Positions 1 through 6,566 of a DNA stretch of 16,008 nucleotides are shown piece after piece. The notes under the pieces were generated by a model, which did no database searches, was not told where the DNA came from, and saw nothing but the letters and a program-made list of their open reading frames with translations. The translations under genes were made by a program, and so were the position numbers. How positions within the stretch are numbered: position 1 is the first letter of the stretch; every line of letters starts with the position of its first letter. The DNA comes from TMED14 sp041192685 (lineage in GTDB: Bacteria; Bacteroidota; Bacteroidia; Flavobacteriales; Schleiferiaceae): positions 1 through 16,008 of the forward strand of contig JBEEMM010000019.1 in NCBI GenBank assembly GCA_041192685.1, in the 5' to 3' direction.

Positions 1-233
1 GCCAGTACCGTGACGGTATTGCCCGATACCTCAACTACTCCGCCCGCGATGGACACCAATTCACTCCCCGACGCGCCGTCAATTTTAACCTGGCCTGCAG
101 TCAGCGAGGCCATGATTGGGGCGTGGTCCGTCAGTATTTGAAACAGACCCTCGGTACCCGGGAGCTGCACGGCATTCGCCGTACCCGAGTAGAGCTGTCG
201 TTCTGGAGAGATGATGTCAATGCGCAGTGCCAT
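1..233 (-). CDS. atpC: F1F0 ATP synthase epsilon subunit, 3' part beyond window edge
   Basis: The first 77 codons of the epsilon subunit are visible, read on the minus strand from ATG at 231-233; the rest lies outside the window. Epsilon is the small central-stalk subunit that couples F1 rotation to the c-ring and can restrain ATP hydrolysis. The start MALRIDIISPERQLYSG, followed by a QLPGTEG segment and LTDHAPIMASL, matches the N-terminal beta-sandwich of the family, including its conserved G-x-x-G and DHAP positions. Family members are usually somewhat over 80 to about 140 residues, so much or little of the C-terminal helical part may be missing from view. It lies 11 nt downstream of atpD with a purine-rich AAGGAAG before the start, so the two are almost certainly one transcript. 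Confidence 0.95.
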   Translation of the reverse strand, partial: MALRIDIISPERQLYSGTANAVQLPGTEGLFQILTDHAPIMASLTAGQVKIDGASGSELVSIAGGVVEVSGNTVTVL

Positions 234-244
234 AGCTTCCTTAA

Positions 245-1750
245 TTAGGCCTCAGCAAGCATTTTCTCACCTGCGGCAATGGCCTCTTCAATGGAACCTT
301 TTAGGTTAAAGGCCGCCTCAGGGTACTGGTCGAGTTCTCCGTCCATAATCATGGTGAAGCCCTTAATGGTTTCCTTGAGCTCCACAAAAACCCCTGGGAT
401 GCCCGTGAACTGCTCGGCAACGTGGAAGGGTTGCGACAAAAAGCGCTGAACCCGTCGCGCGCGGTGCACCACGAGCTTGTCGTCTTCAGAGAGCTCCTCC
501 ATTCCAAGGATGGCGATGATGTCCTGCAATTCTTTGTAGCGCTGCAGCAATTCCTTCACCCGTTGGGCGCAGTTGTAGTGCTCGTCGCCAACCACTTCGG
601 CCGTCAAAATGCGCGAAGTCGAGTCAAGCGGATCCACGGCAGGGTAAATTCCCAATTCCGCAATCTTGCGCGACAAAACCGTGGTGGCATCAAGGTGGGC
701 AAAGGTGGTCGCCGGCGCAGGGTCGGTTAAATCGTCGGCAGGAACGTAGACGGCCTGTACCGAGGTGATGGATCCTGACTTGGTCGAGGTGATGCGCTCC
801 TGCATCGAGCCCATTTCGGTGGCCAGGGTGGGTTGGTAGCCCACGGCCGAAGGCATCCGGCCCAAAAGGGCAGAAACCTCAGAACCAGCCTGCGTGAAGC
901 GGAAGATATTGTCGACAAAAAACAGGATGTCCTTACCCTGCCCAGTGCCTTCGCCGTCGCGGTAGTATTCTGCCAGCGTCAGCCCCGAGAGAGCAACCCT
1001 AGCACGGGCGCCCGGAGGCTCATTCATTTGACCAAAGACGAAGGTGGCCTTCGACTCCTTGAGCTCCTCCATGTTGACCTTGCTCAGATCCCATGATCCA
1101 CCCTCCATGGAGTGAATGAAGTCGTCGCCGTAGCGAATGATGCCCGCCTCGATCATTTCACGCAACAGGTCGTTGCCCTCGCGGGTACGCTCGCCTACGC
1201 CAGCAAAAACAGAAAGTCCGCCGTGGCCTTTGGCAATGTTGTTAATGAGTTCTTGAATCAGTACGGTCTTGCCAACACCGGCACCGCCAAACAAACCAAT
1301 TTTACCACCCTTAGCGTAGGGCTCAATCAGGTCAATTACTTTAATTCCAGTCAAAAGAACCTCGGTCGCGGTCGACAGGTCTTCAAACTTGGGGGCGCTG
1401 CGGTGAATCGGAATTCCGCCGTTGCTCATATCCATGGTGCCCAAACCGTCGATATCGGCTCCGACCACGTTGAACACGCGACCGCGGATTTGATCGCCCG
1501 TTGGCATAGCAATCGGAAGGCCCGTCGCAACCACCTCTTGACCGCGGGTAAAGCCGTCGGTAGAGTCCATAGAGACCGTGCGAACGGTGTCTTCGCCAAT
1601 GTGCTGCTGCGTTTCAAGAACGACCTTCTGGCCGTTGGGGCGAGTTACAACAAGCGCATCATAGATTTTAGGAAGAGCCTTTGCATCCGCAAAGTAGACG
1701 TCTACAACCGGGCCAATGACCTGGGCAATTTTACCATTAGAGTTCGCCAT
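245..1750 (-). CDS. atpD: F1F0 ATP synthase beta subunit
   Basis: This is the catalytic subunit of F1, three copies of which bind and interconvert ADP, phosphate and ATP at the cytoplasmic face of the inner membrane. At 501 residues it has normal family length. Visible motifs are the Walker A loop GGAGVGKT (155-162), GERTREGND with the catalytic glutamate (E187), the Walker B strand ILFFVD (275-280) and the signature PAVDPLDSTS (370-379). The start MANSNGKIAQVIGPVVDVYF fits the N-terminal beta barrel. It is followed by atpC. The alpha, gamma, delta, a, b and c subunits are not adjacent: upstream of atpD is an unrelated membrane protein. A separate atpD-atpC unit is familiar in Bacteroidota. 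A TACCTTTG promoter box lies 35 nt upstream of the start. A long open frame on the opposite strand (1112-1801) is a shadow. Confidence 0.99.
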   Translation of the reverse strand: MANSNGKIAQVIGPVVDVYFADAKALPKIYDALVVTRPNGQKVVLETQQHIGEDTVRTVSMDSTDGFTRGQEVVATGLPIAMPTGDQIRGRVFNVVGADIDGLGTMDMSNGGIPIHRSAPKFEDLSTATEVLLTGIKVIDLIEPYAKGGKIGLFGGAGVGKTVLIQELINNIAKGHGGLSVFAGVGERTREGNDLLREMIEAGIIRYGDDFIHSMEGGSWDLSKVNMEELKESKATFVFGQMNEPPGARARVALSGLTLAEYYRDGEGTGQGKDILFFVDNIFRFTQAGSEVSALLGRMPSAVGYQPTLATEMGSMQERITSTKSGSITSVQAVYVPADDLTDPAPATTFAHLDATTVLSRKIAELGIYPAVDPLDSTSRILTAEVVGDEHYNCAQRVKELLQRYKELQDIIAILGMEELSEDDKLVVHRARRVQRFLSQPFHVAEQFTGIPGVFVELKETIKGFTMIMDGELDQYPEAAFNLKGSIEEAIAAGEKMLAEA

Positions 1751-1785
1751 GGAATGAGGAAATATTTTGATTCAGAATTTGGCTG

Positions 1786-1793
1786 CAAAGGTA
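1786..1793 (-). promoter_or_regulatory. Bacteroidota-type -7 box upstream of atpD
   Basis: On the minus strand this reads TACCTTTG, an exact match to the Bacteroidota primary-sigma -7 consensus TAnnTTTG. It sits in the 47-nt gap between the membrane-protein gene and atpD and ends 35 nt before the atpD ATG. I do not see a convincing -33 TTG at the usual spacing. It suggests atpDC has its own promoter rather than depending on readthrough from the upstream gene. Confidence 0.6.
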
Positions 1794-1797
1794 GGGA

Positions 1798-2496
1798 TTA
1801 GCCCGCTCGCTTGATTAATTCTCGATAGCAAAAAAAGTGAAAAAGAGCAGTAATTGGCCACAAAAGAATACTGAGCCCAAAAAGGGCTGCGCTCATTAGC
1901 GATAAAACCGACCATAAAAGAGCTGCAGGCAGCAAAAATGCGAAGTTGCTTCGGCTTTCAACCAGCGACCAGTTAAGCGCAGCGAATACCCCTAAATTGC
2001 GGTAAACCAGAGCCATGGGGGCCATCCAAAGTAGGGTGGTCAATGCCAGTCCAAGAAGTCCGAGGGCGGCAAGGCCAAAGGCAGACTGCGTCCAATCTAT
2101 AGAGACAAGGGCTCGAGCAAATTCCTCGGGCTTGTCTTGGTACTTGGTCGCCATAGGGAGCAGCTCGTCGCCATAAAGCGCAGACAATGAGATCCCCAGC
2201 ACCACAGAAGCGAGAAGCAGCAACAAAAGAATCATTGCCCCGAGGGAAGCCATGCGAGGCCAAGCCGACAAGGCAAGGCGAAGGGCCTGAGAAAAGTGAA
2301 GCCCGGGCTCAGCCTCGGCAAGGGTTCCAAGGCCCACGTAGAGCATGGGCAGCAAAAAAATGCTGGCAACCATGGCCAGAACAGGGTGTATTAGGCCTAA
2401 AGCATTTAAGGACAACGCAATAAAGCCAGTCGCTGCAAAAGGATAAGGATGCCGGCGAAAGGCATCAGCAGCTTGGCTTAGTGCGGTGAGCGTCAT
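1798..2496 (-). CDS. Hypothetical multi-pass inner-membrane protein
   Basis: This 232-residue protein is not one I can name. It is dominated by hydrophobic stretches at about residues 18-37, 38-60, 82-107, 137-160 and 183-222 (long enough for two helices), so about six membrane spans are likely. Between spans 3 and 4 is one hydrophilic loop (about 108-135, with DELLPMATKYQDKPEEF). The short C-terminus ends in charged residues (CYRELIKRAG). There is no signal peptide, metal site or catalytic motif. The pattern of paired helices with a second-half segment ending in PMALVYRNLG and ALNWSLVESRSNF loosely recalls the BPSS1780/DUF2189 type of small membrane protein, but this is topology-level resemblance only. 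It lies between ribF (divergent, 41-nt gap) and atpD (same strand, 47 nt downstream), neither of which explains it. The ATG at 2494-2496 gives a plausible cytoplasmic N-terminus. Confidence 0.8.
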   Translation of the reverse strand: MTLTALSQAADAFRRHPYPFAATGFIALSLNALGLIHPVLAMVASIFLLPMLYVGLGTLAEAEPGLHFSQALRLALSAWPRMASLGAMILLLLLLASVVLGISLSALYGDELLPMATKYQDKPEEFARALVSIDWTQSAFGLAALGLLGLALTTLLWMAPMALVYRNLGVFAALNWSLVESRSNFAFLLPAALLWSVLSLMSAALFGLSILLWPITALFHFFCYRELIKRAG

Positions 2497-2513
2497 ACCG
2501 CGAAGTTCGTAAA

Positions 2514-2521
2514 TATCTTTG
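2514..2521 (+). promoter_or_regulatory. Bacteroidota-type -7 box upstream of ribF
   Basis: The plus strand reads TATCTTTG, matching TAnnTTTG, and ends 16 nt before the GTG start of ribF. It lies in the 41-nt divergent gap shared with the membrane-protein gene. No clear TTG -33 element is present at standard spacing. The short distance implies a very short 5' leader. Confidence 0.5.
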
Positions 2522-2537
2522 CCCTGACCCTAACGCC

Positions 2538-3482
2538 GTGCACATTTACCAACATCTTAAGGACTATAGCCAAAGCAGTCCCACCGTGGTTACTCTCGGC
2601 ACCTTTGACGGGGTGCACTTGGGCCATCAAGCCTTGGTGGCCCGCGCCATGGCCAAAGCACGTGAACTCGGCGGAACGTCCGTCCTTTTGACCTTGGAGC
2701 CGCATCCGCGCAGGCTGATTGATCCTGGTTTTGAGCTGGCGCGCCTCACACTGCCCGCGGAACGGGCTGAGCTCTTGGCCGCATTAGGGCTCGACGTGCT
2801 GGTGGAGCAGGCCTTCACTGCGGACTTTGCCCAAACCTCGTCGCTCGATTTTGTGCGCCGCGACCTGGTCGGTCACCTGGGCATGAAGCACTTGATTGTG
2901 GGCTACGACCACCGATTTGGGCGCAACCGCGAGGGTGACTTTGCCCAGCTTCAGGAATTTGCGGGCGTATTTGATTTTGGGCTTGATCGCGTCGATGCGG
3001 TGATGGGCGACCGCGATGCCCTGTCGTCAACCAAAATTCGGGCAGATCTAGCCGAGGGTCGCGTGCGCGACGCCGCGCGTGCATTAGGCAGGCCGCATTT
3101 CTTGCGAGGCGAAGTCGTTGCCGGGCGCGGAATCGGCCGAAATCTGGGGTACCGCACCGCCAATGTGGGCGGAATTCACCCCGACAAGGCCATGCCTGCC
3201 CATGGTGTTTATGCGGTCCGACTGGATTTTTGCGACCAAGCCGGTCCGCGCAACCTGGCTGGGGTGGCAAACTATGGACTGCGCCCAACTTTTGGCGCAC
3301 ATACCGAGGCTGTTTTAGAAGTTCACCTCTTGGATTTTGAGGCTCAAGGCTACGGCCGTCCCGTCGAAGTGCGGTTTATCGACTTTATCCGCGCGGAGCA
3401 GACGTTTGAAACCCCTGAAGCACTTAAAGCGCAAATAGCGCTGGACGTGGAGCGGGCACGCGCTACGCTTGCCGGTAACTAG
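2538..3482 (+). CDS. ribF: Bifunctional riboflavin kinase / FAD synthetase
   Basis: The enzyme phosphorylates riboflavin to FMN and adenylates FMN to FAD in the cytoplasm. At 314 residues it has the usual two-domain length. The N-terminal nucleotidyltransferase domain shows GTFDGVHLGH (21-30), the HxGH-type adenylyl-transfer site, and SSTKIR (163-168). The C-terminal kinase domain starts near 188 with GEVVAGRGIGRNLGY (191-205), then TAN (208-210) and GVANYGLRPTF (242-252). The kinase motif usually reads PTAN; here the proline is replaced by arginine (R207). Thr and Asn, which contact the nucleotide and metal, are kept. The start is GTG at 2538, chosen because VHIYQHLKDY aligns with the usual short strand before GTFDG and no in-frame ATG precedes the motif. 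The stop codon TAG (3480-3482) lies inside a heptamer-repeat hairpin. Confidence 0.96.
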   Translation: MHIYQHLKDYSQSSPTVVTLGTFDGVHLGHQALVARAMAKARELGGTSVLLTLEPHPRRLIDPGFELARLTLPAERAELLAALGLDVLVEQAFTADFAQTSSLDFVRRDLVGHLGMKHLIVGYDHRFGRNREGDFAQLQEFAGVFDFGLDRVDAVMGDRDALSSTKIRADLAEGRVRDAARALGRPHFLRGEVVAGRGIGRNLGYRTANVGGIHPDKAMPAHGVYAVRLDFCDQAGPRNLAGVANYGLRPTFGAHTEAVLEVHLLDFEAQGYGRPVEVRFIDFIRAEQTFETPEALKAQIALDVERARATLAGN

Positions 3483-3496
3483 CTACTAGTTTCTGG
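3469..3496. repeat. Four heptamer repeats across the ribF/rnr junction
   Basis: Read on the minus strand, 3496 down to 3469 splits without remainder into CCAGAAA, CTAGTAG, CTAGTTA and CCGGCAA. These are variants of the CCAGCAA heptamer that makes up the array at 6774-6927; CTAGTAG and CTAGTTA occur identically there. The block covers the last 14 nt of ribF, including its stop codon, and all but the last two bases of the 16-nt gap to rnr. Confidence 0.7.
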
Positions 3497-3500
3497 TTTT
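3472..3500 (+). terminator. Possible ribF terminator built from heptamer repeats
   Basis: Arms 3472-3482 and 3486-3496 can pair around the loop CTA: six perfect pairs (AACTAG with CTAGTT), one T-T mismatch, then G-C, G-U and two C-G pairs, followed by TTTT at 3497-3500. The ribF stop codon is inside the left arm. The stem is weaker than the two other terminators in the window and the U-tract is short, so function is uncertain. No other hairpin separates these convergent genes. Confidence 0.45.
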
Positions 3501-5922
3501 ACCGACGCTTCTTCTTGGCCGCCGCGGAGTTGGGTCCTTTGCGGTGACCAGCACTAGATCCCTTAGCTGCTCCTGGTCCGCTGGGCTTGCGGTCGGAACC
3601 AAAACCAGGTCGTCCGCCTCCTGACCCCGTTGGGCGGGGACTCGAGAAGCGGCTACTAGCCTCCGTGGGTCGGGTTTCGTCGTACTTGCCCTGCGATGGA
3701 GTACTGCTTCGCCCCGAGGGACGAGAAGACTCGCGCCAGGGCTCCGACCGCGAGGAAGATCCGCGCTCATTAGCCACCGAAAAGTCAATGGTTTTGCGCA
3801 CTACGTCGACCTCCTTCACGGTGATGCGCAGCGGGTCGCCAAGGCGGTATTCTCGCCCGGTTCGTTCGCCCACAAGGCAGTGCCGCTCGGAATCAACGCT
3901 GTAGTAGTCGTCTCGAAACTCGCGCAATCGCACCAGCCCCTCGCAGGCGGTTTCGGGAACTTCGACAAAGACGCCCCAGTCGGTAACACCCGAAATAATT
4001 CCGTCAAAGGATTCGCCCACAAACTGCTCCATGTAGACGGCCTGCATGTACTTTATCGACGAGCGTTCTGCGTCGGCTGCATTTTGCTCCCTAAGCGAAC
4101 TATGCTGGCAGAGCTCCTCAAGGGCCTCGGCCTTGGGCGCCGGTTTGCCGTCGAGGCAGTCCTGAAGGAGGCGGTGCACCAGCATGTCGGGGTATCGGCG
4201 AATCGGAGAAGTAAAATGGGTATAGTCGTCAAAGGCAAGGCCGTAGTGACCCACATTGGCCGTTCCATAAACCGCCTTGGCCATGGTCCGCACGGTAAGC
4301 GTTTCAAGCATGTTGGCCTCGGGCGTACCCTTGACCTGACGAAGGAGTTCGTTGATGGATTTGCGCACGTTGCCAGGGCTATCGACCTGCATCTGGTAGC
4401 CGAGCGGACGCACAAATTGGCTGAGCGCAATCAACTTCATCGGGTCGGGATGGTCGTGAATGCGGTAAACCATAGTGCGCGGGACCTGCTTGGTTTTTGA
4501 CCCGGGCTTTTTGCCGCCGGCAAAGACGGCTACCTCGCGGTTGGCGAGCAGCATAAACTCTTCAATGAGCTTGTTGGAGTCTTTGGCCTCTTTGACGTAG
4601 GCCCCGATGGGCTGGTTGTTGGCGTCGAGTCGAAACTTTACCTCAGCACGGTCAAAACCAATGGCACCGTCGTCCATTCGCGCAGCGCGGAGGGCCTTGG
4701 CCATGCGGTTCATGAGCAAAAGATTTTCGGCCAGAGGGTCGCTGTCTCCCTCTAAAATGGACTGGGCTTCCTCGTAGGCAAACCGGCGGTCGGAATGGAT
4801 TACCGTGCGGCCAAACCAGCGCTCGTGCACGGCTCCAGACTCGTCCATGGCAAAAATGGCCGAGAAGGTGTATTTATCCTCGTGCGGACGCAGCGAGCAA
4901 ACTTGGTTTGACAGGATCTCGGGCAGCATGGGTACCACGCGGTCCACCAAATAGACCGAGGTGGCTCGCTCGATGGCCTCAGCCTCTAGCTTGCTTCCGG
5001 GCCGCACGTAGTGGGTAACGTCGGCAATATGCACGCCCACTTCCCATAGTCCGTCTTGAAGCGGACGGATGCTCAAGGCATCGTCAAAGTCTTTGGCGTC
5101 GACCGGGTCAATCGTGAAGGTCAGGGTGCCCCTAAGGTCCCTGCGTCGGGCAATTTCAAGCGGATCCAGGGCCAGTGGAATTTGTGCCGCCTCGGCCTGA
5201 ACCTCGGCCGGAAAGACCCAGGGAAGACCAAATTCTTCCATGATGGCGTGAATTTCGGTTTCGTGCTCGCCCCGATCGCCCAAGATTTCGACCACCTTAC
5301 CGCGCGGAGCCCGCTCTGCATCAACCCACTCCATGAGTTCAAGCACCACGAGTTGACCCTCTTTAGCGCCGCCTAGTTCTTTGCTGGAGACAAAAAAGTC
5401 TCGGCCCACTTTGCGGGCGTCGGTCAGCACAAAGGCCCCTTGGTTGTGCGACTGCAGCATGCCTACGTAGCGAGTCCGCGATCGGCTGACCACTTCGACG
5501 ACTTCGCCCTCGAGCTTCTTGCCCGCTTTTTGAGGGTAGACCAAAACCTTTACGCGGTCTCCGCCAAACGCAAGGCCAGTGCTTCCCTGCCGAATGTAAA
5601 GGTCGTCCAGGCCTGGTCCGCGCACCACATAGGCGGCTCCGCTCGAAGTGAGTTCAATGATCCCCGTTGCGTAGGCCATGTCCATTTTAAGTCGAAACCC
5701 GTTGCCCTCGGCGGTTATCTGCTCGGACCGGTTTAGGAGTTCAAGGGCACTGGCAACCATGGTTTGGCTCCTTTCTTCGGTCAAGCCCGTTTCAAATCCC
5801 AAGTCGGCCGCAGTGAATACATGACCCGGTCTTTTTTGAAAAAAGCGCAGCAAGCGGCTGGCCAACGAAACCGCATCTACGGAGCGGTTGATTTTGTTTA
5901 TTTTGGGTCCTCTTTTGGGCAT
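3499..5922 (-). CDS. rnr: Ribonuclease R (3'-5' exoribonuclease)
   Basis: RNase R degrades structured RNA processively from the 3' end and takes part in mRNA, rRNA and tRNA quality control. The 807-residue protein shows an N-terminal helix-turn-helix-like region (about 15-75), OB-fold cold-shock domains (about 80-240), the RNB catalytic domain from about 265, and an S1 domain (about 636-717). The RNB active site is seen as IDPVDAKDFDD (271-281), with D272, D278 and D280 in the positions of the catalytic aspartates, and HFTSPIRRYPD (569-579). A tail of about 90 residues follows the S1 domain. It is rich in Ser, Arg, Gly and Pro, ends in KKKRR, is probably disordered and may bind RNA. The ATG at 5922 gives MPKRGPKINKINRS. 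Paralogues such as RNase II lack the N-terminal helix-turn-helix and basic tail. Confidence 0.97.
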   Translation of the reverse strand: MPKRGPKINKINRSVDAVSLASRLLRFFQKRPGHVFTAADLGFETGLTEERSQTMVASALELLNRSEQITAEGNGFRLKMDMAYATGIIELTSSGAAYVVRGPGLDDLYIRQGSTGLAFGGDRVKVLVYPQKAGKKLEGEVVEVVSRSRTRYVGMLQSHNQGAFVLTDARKVGRDFFVSSKELGGAKEGQLVVLELMEWVDAERAPRGKVVEILGDRGEHETEIHAIMEEFGLPWVFPAEVQAEAAQIPLALDPLEIARRRDLRGTLTFTIDPVDAKDFDDALSIRPLQDGLWEVGVHIADVTHYVRPGSKLEAEAIERATSVYLVDRVVPMLPEILSNQVCSLRPHEDKYTFSAIFAMDESGAVHERWFGRTVIHSDRRFAYEEAQSILEGDSDPLAENLLLMNRMAKALRAARMDDGAIGFDRAEVKFRLDANNQPIGAYVKEAKDSNKLIEEFMLLANREVAVFAGGKKPGSKTKQVPRTMVYRIHDHPDPMKLIALSQFVRPLGYQMQVDSPGNVRKSINELLRQVKGTPEANMLETLTVRTMAKAVYGTANVGHYGLAFDDYTHFTSPIRRYPDMLVHRLLQDCLDGKPAPKAEALEELCQHSSLREQNAADAERSSIKYMQAVYMEQFVGESFDGIISGVTDWGVFVEVPETACEGLVRLREFRDDYYSVDSERHCLVGERTGREYRLGDPLRITVKEVDVVRKTIDFSVANERGSSSRSEPWRESSRPSGRSSTPSQGKYDETRPTEASSRFSSPRPTGSGGGRPGFGSDRKPSGPGAAKGSSAGHRKGPNSAAAKKKRR

Positions 5923-5960
5923 CCAGGCGGAATTCTTTACTATAATATCTATCGGAGTAC

Positions 5961-5968
5961 CAAAGGTC
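5961..5968 (-). promoter_or_regulatory. Candidate -7 box for rnr
   Basis: The minus strand reads GACCTTTG, one mismatch (first base) from TAnnTTTG, 38 nt before the rnr ATG in the 119-nt divergent gap. The conserved TTTG half is intact. The assignment rests on motif and position only. Confidence 0.35.
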
Positions 5969-5991
5969 GTTCAATTTTAAGTGGGTCGTGC

Positions 5992-5999
5992 AACCTTTG
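5992..5999 (+). promoter_or_regulatory. Candidate -7 box for the ECF sigma operon
   Basis: The plus strand reads AACCTTTG, one mismatch from TAnnTTTG, 42 nt before the sigma-gene GTG. If the operon is autoregulated by its own ECF factor, the true promoter would look different. I could not pick out an ECF-type pair of elements by eye. Confidence 0.3.
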
Positions 6000-6041
6000 T
6001 GTTAACGGTGGCATCTTTAGTACGGATTCCGCCCCAAACTA

Positions 6042-6566
6042 GTGGAAGCATGGTACGTACACATCGAGGGCGCGCTTAAGGGCCGTCTTGACGCGCAACG
6101 CGGACTCTATGAGGCGCTTGCGCCACGTGTACTCTATACCTGCCGACGCTATTTTACCCAGGAGGCAGAAGCCGAAGACGCAATGATTCGCACGATGACC
6201 ACCATGTTCCAGCAACTCCCCACGATTCGTGAGGCCAAGGCCCTGCCGGCCTGGCTGCGCCGCACGGCCGTGAACGAGTGCCTCATGGAGCTTCGCCGCC
6301 GCAAGGTGGAGTGGGTTGGCGCGGACGCCTTGCCCGATTCGGGTTCTTCGGCCACCGATTCGCTGCACGACCGCGAGGCGCTCATGGAGCTCTTGCGCCA
6401 GTTGCCCGACGGATACCGCACCGTGTTCAATTTATACGCCCTCGAGGGCTACAGCCATGCCGAGATTGCCGAGCAGCTCGGAATCTCCGAGGCCACCAGC
6501 AAGTCCCAGTTGAGCCGCGCCCGCCAGTGGCTGCAGCGCCGACTCGGTAATTTTGATCTGCAATGA
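6042..6566 (+). CDS. ECF-family RNA polymerase sigma factor
   Basis: This 174-residue protein has the two domains of an extracytoplasmic-function sigma factor, which directs RNA polymerase to a small regulon when released from an anti-sigma factor. Region 2 spans about 20-88 (core-polymerase and -10 recognition; AEDAMIRTMTTMFQQLPTI then AWLRRTAVNECLMELRRRK). Region 4 spans about 112-168, with a clear helix-turn-helix (136-161, GYSHAEIAEQLGISEATSKS). Between them is a short linker without a region 3, as expected for ECF members. The GTG at 6042 is the only usable start, because an in-frame TAG lies at 6018-6020. It overlaps the next gene by ATGA, which points to translational coupling with a regulator. 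I cannot assign it to a specific ECF group or infer the signal. Confidence 0.93.
   Translation: MEAWYVHIEGALKGRLDAQRGLYEALAPRVLYTCRRYFTQEAEAEDAMIRTMTTMFQQLPTIREAKALPAWLRRTAVNECLMELRRRKVEWVGADALPDSGSSATDSLHDREALMELLRQLPDGYRTVFNLYALEGYSHAEIAEQLGISEATSKSQLSRARQWLQRRLGNFDLQ

Noticed and set aside
1112..1801. 229-codon open frame antisense to atpD
   Set aside because: The opposite strand encodes an unmistakable full-length beta subunit; the antisense translation has no recognisable motif and follows from the codon bias of a GC-rich gene.
2497..2537. FMN riboswitch upstream of ribF
   Set aside because: The 41-nt gap is far too short for the aptamer and shows no RFN-like pairing.
3530..3600. Further heptamer units in the rnr tail (ACCAGCACTAG)
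   Set aside because: The resemblance is limited to one or two units and the 7-base phase is not kept.
3880..4500. 206-codon plus-strand frame inside rnr
   Set aside because: Antisense to the RNB domain of RNase R; no independent coding signal.
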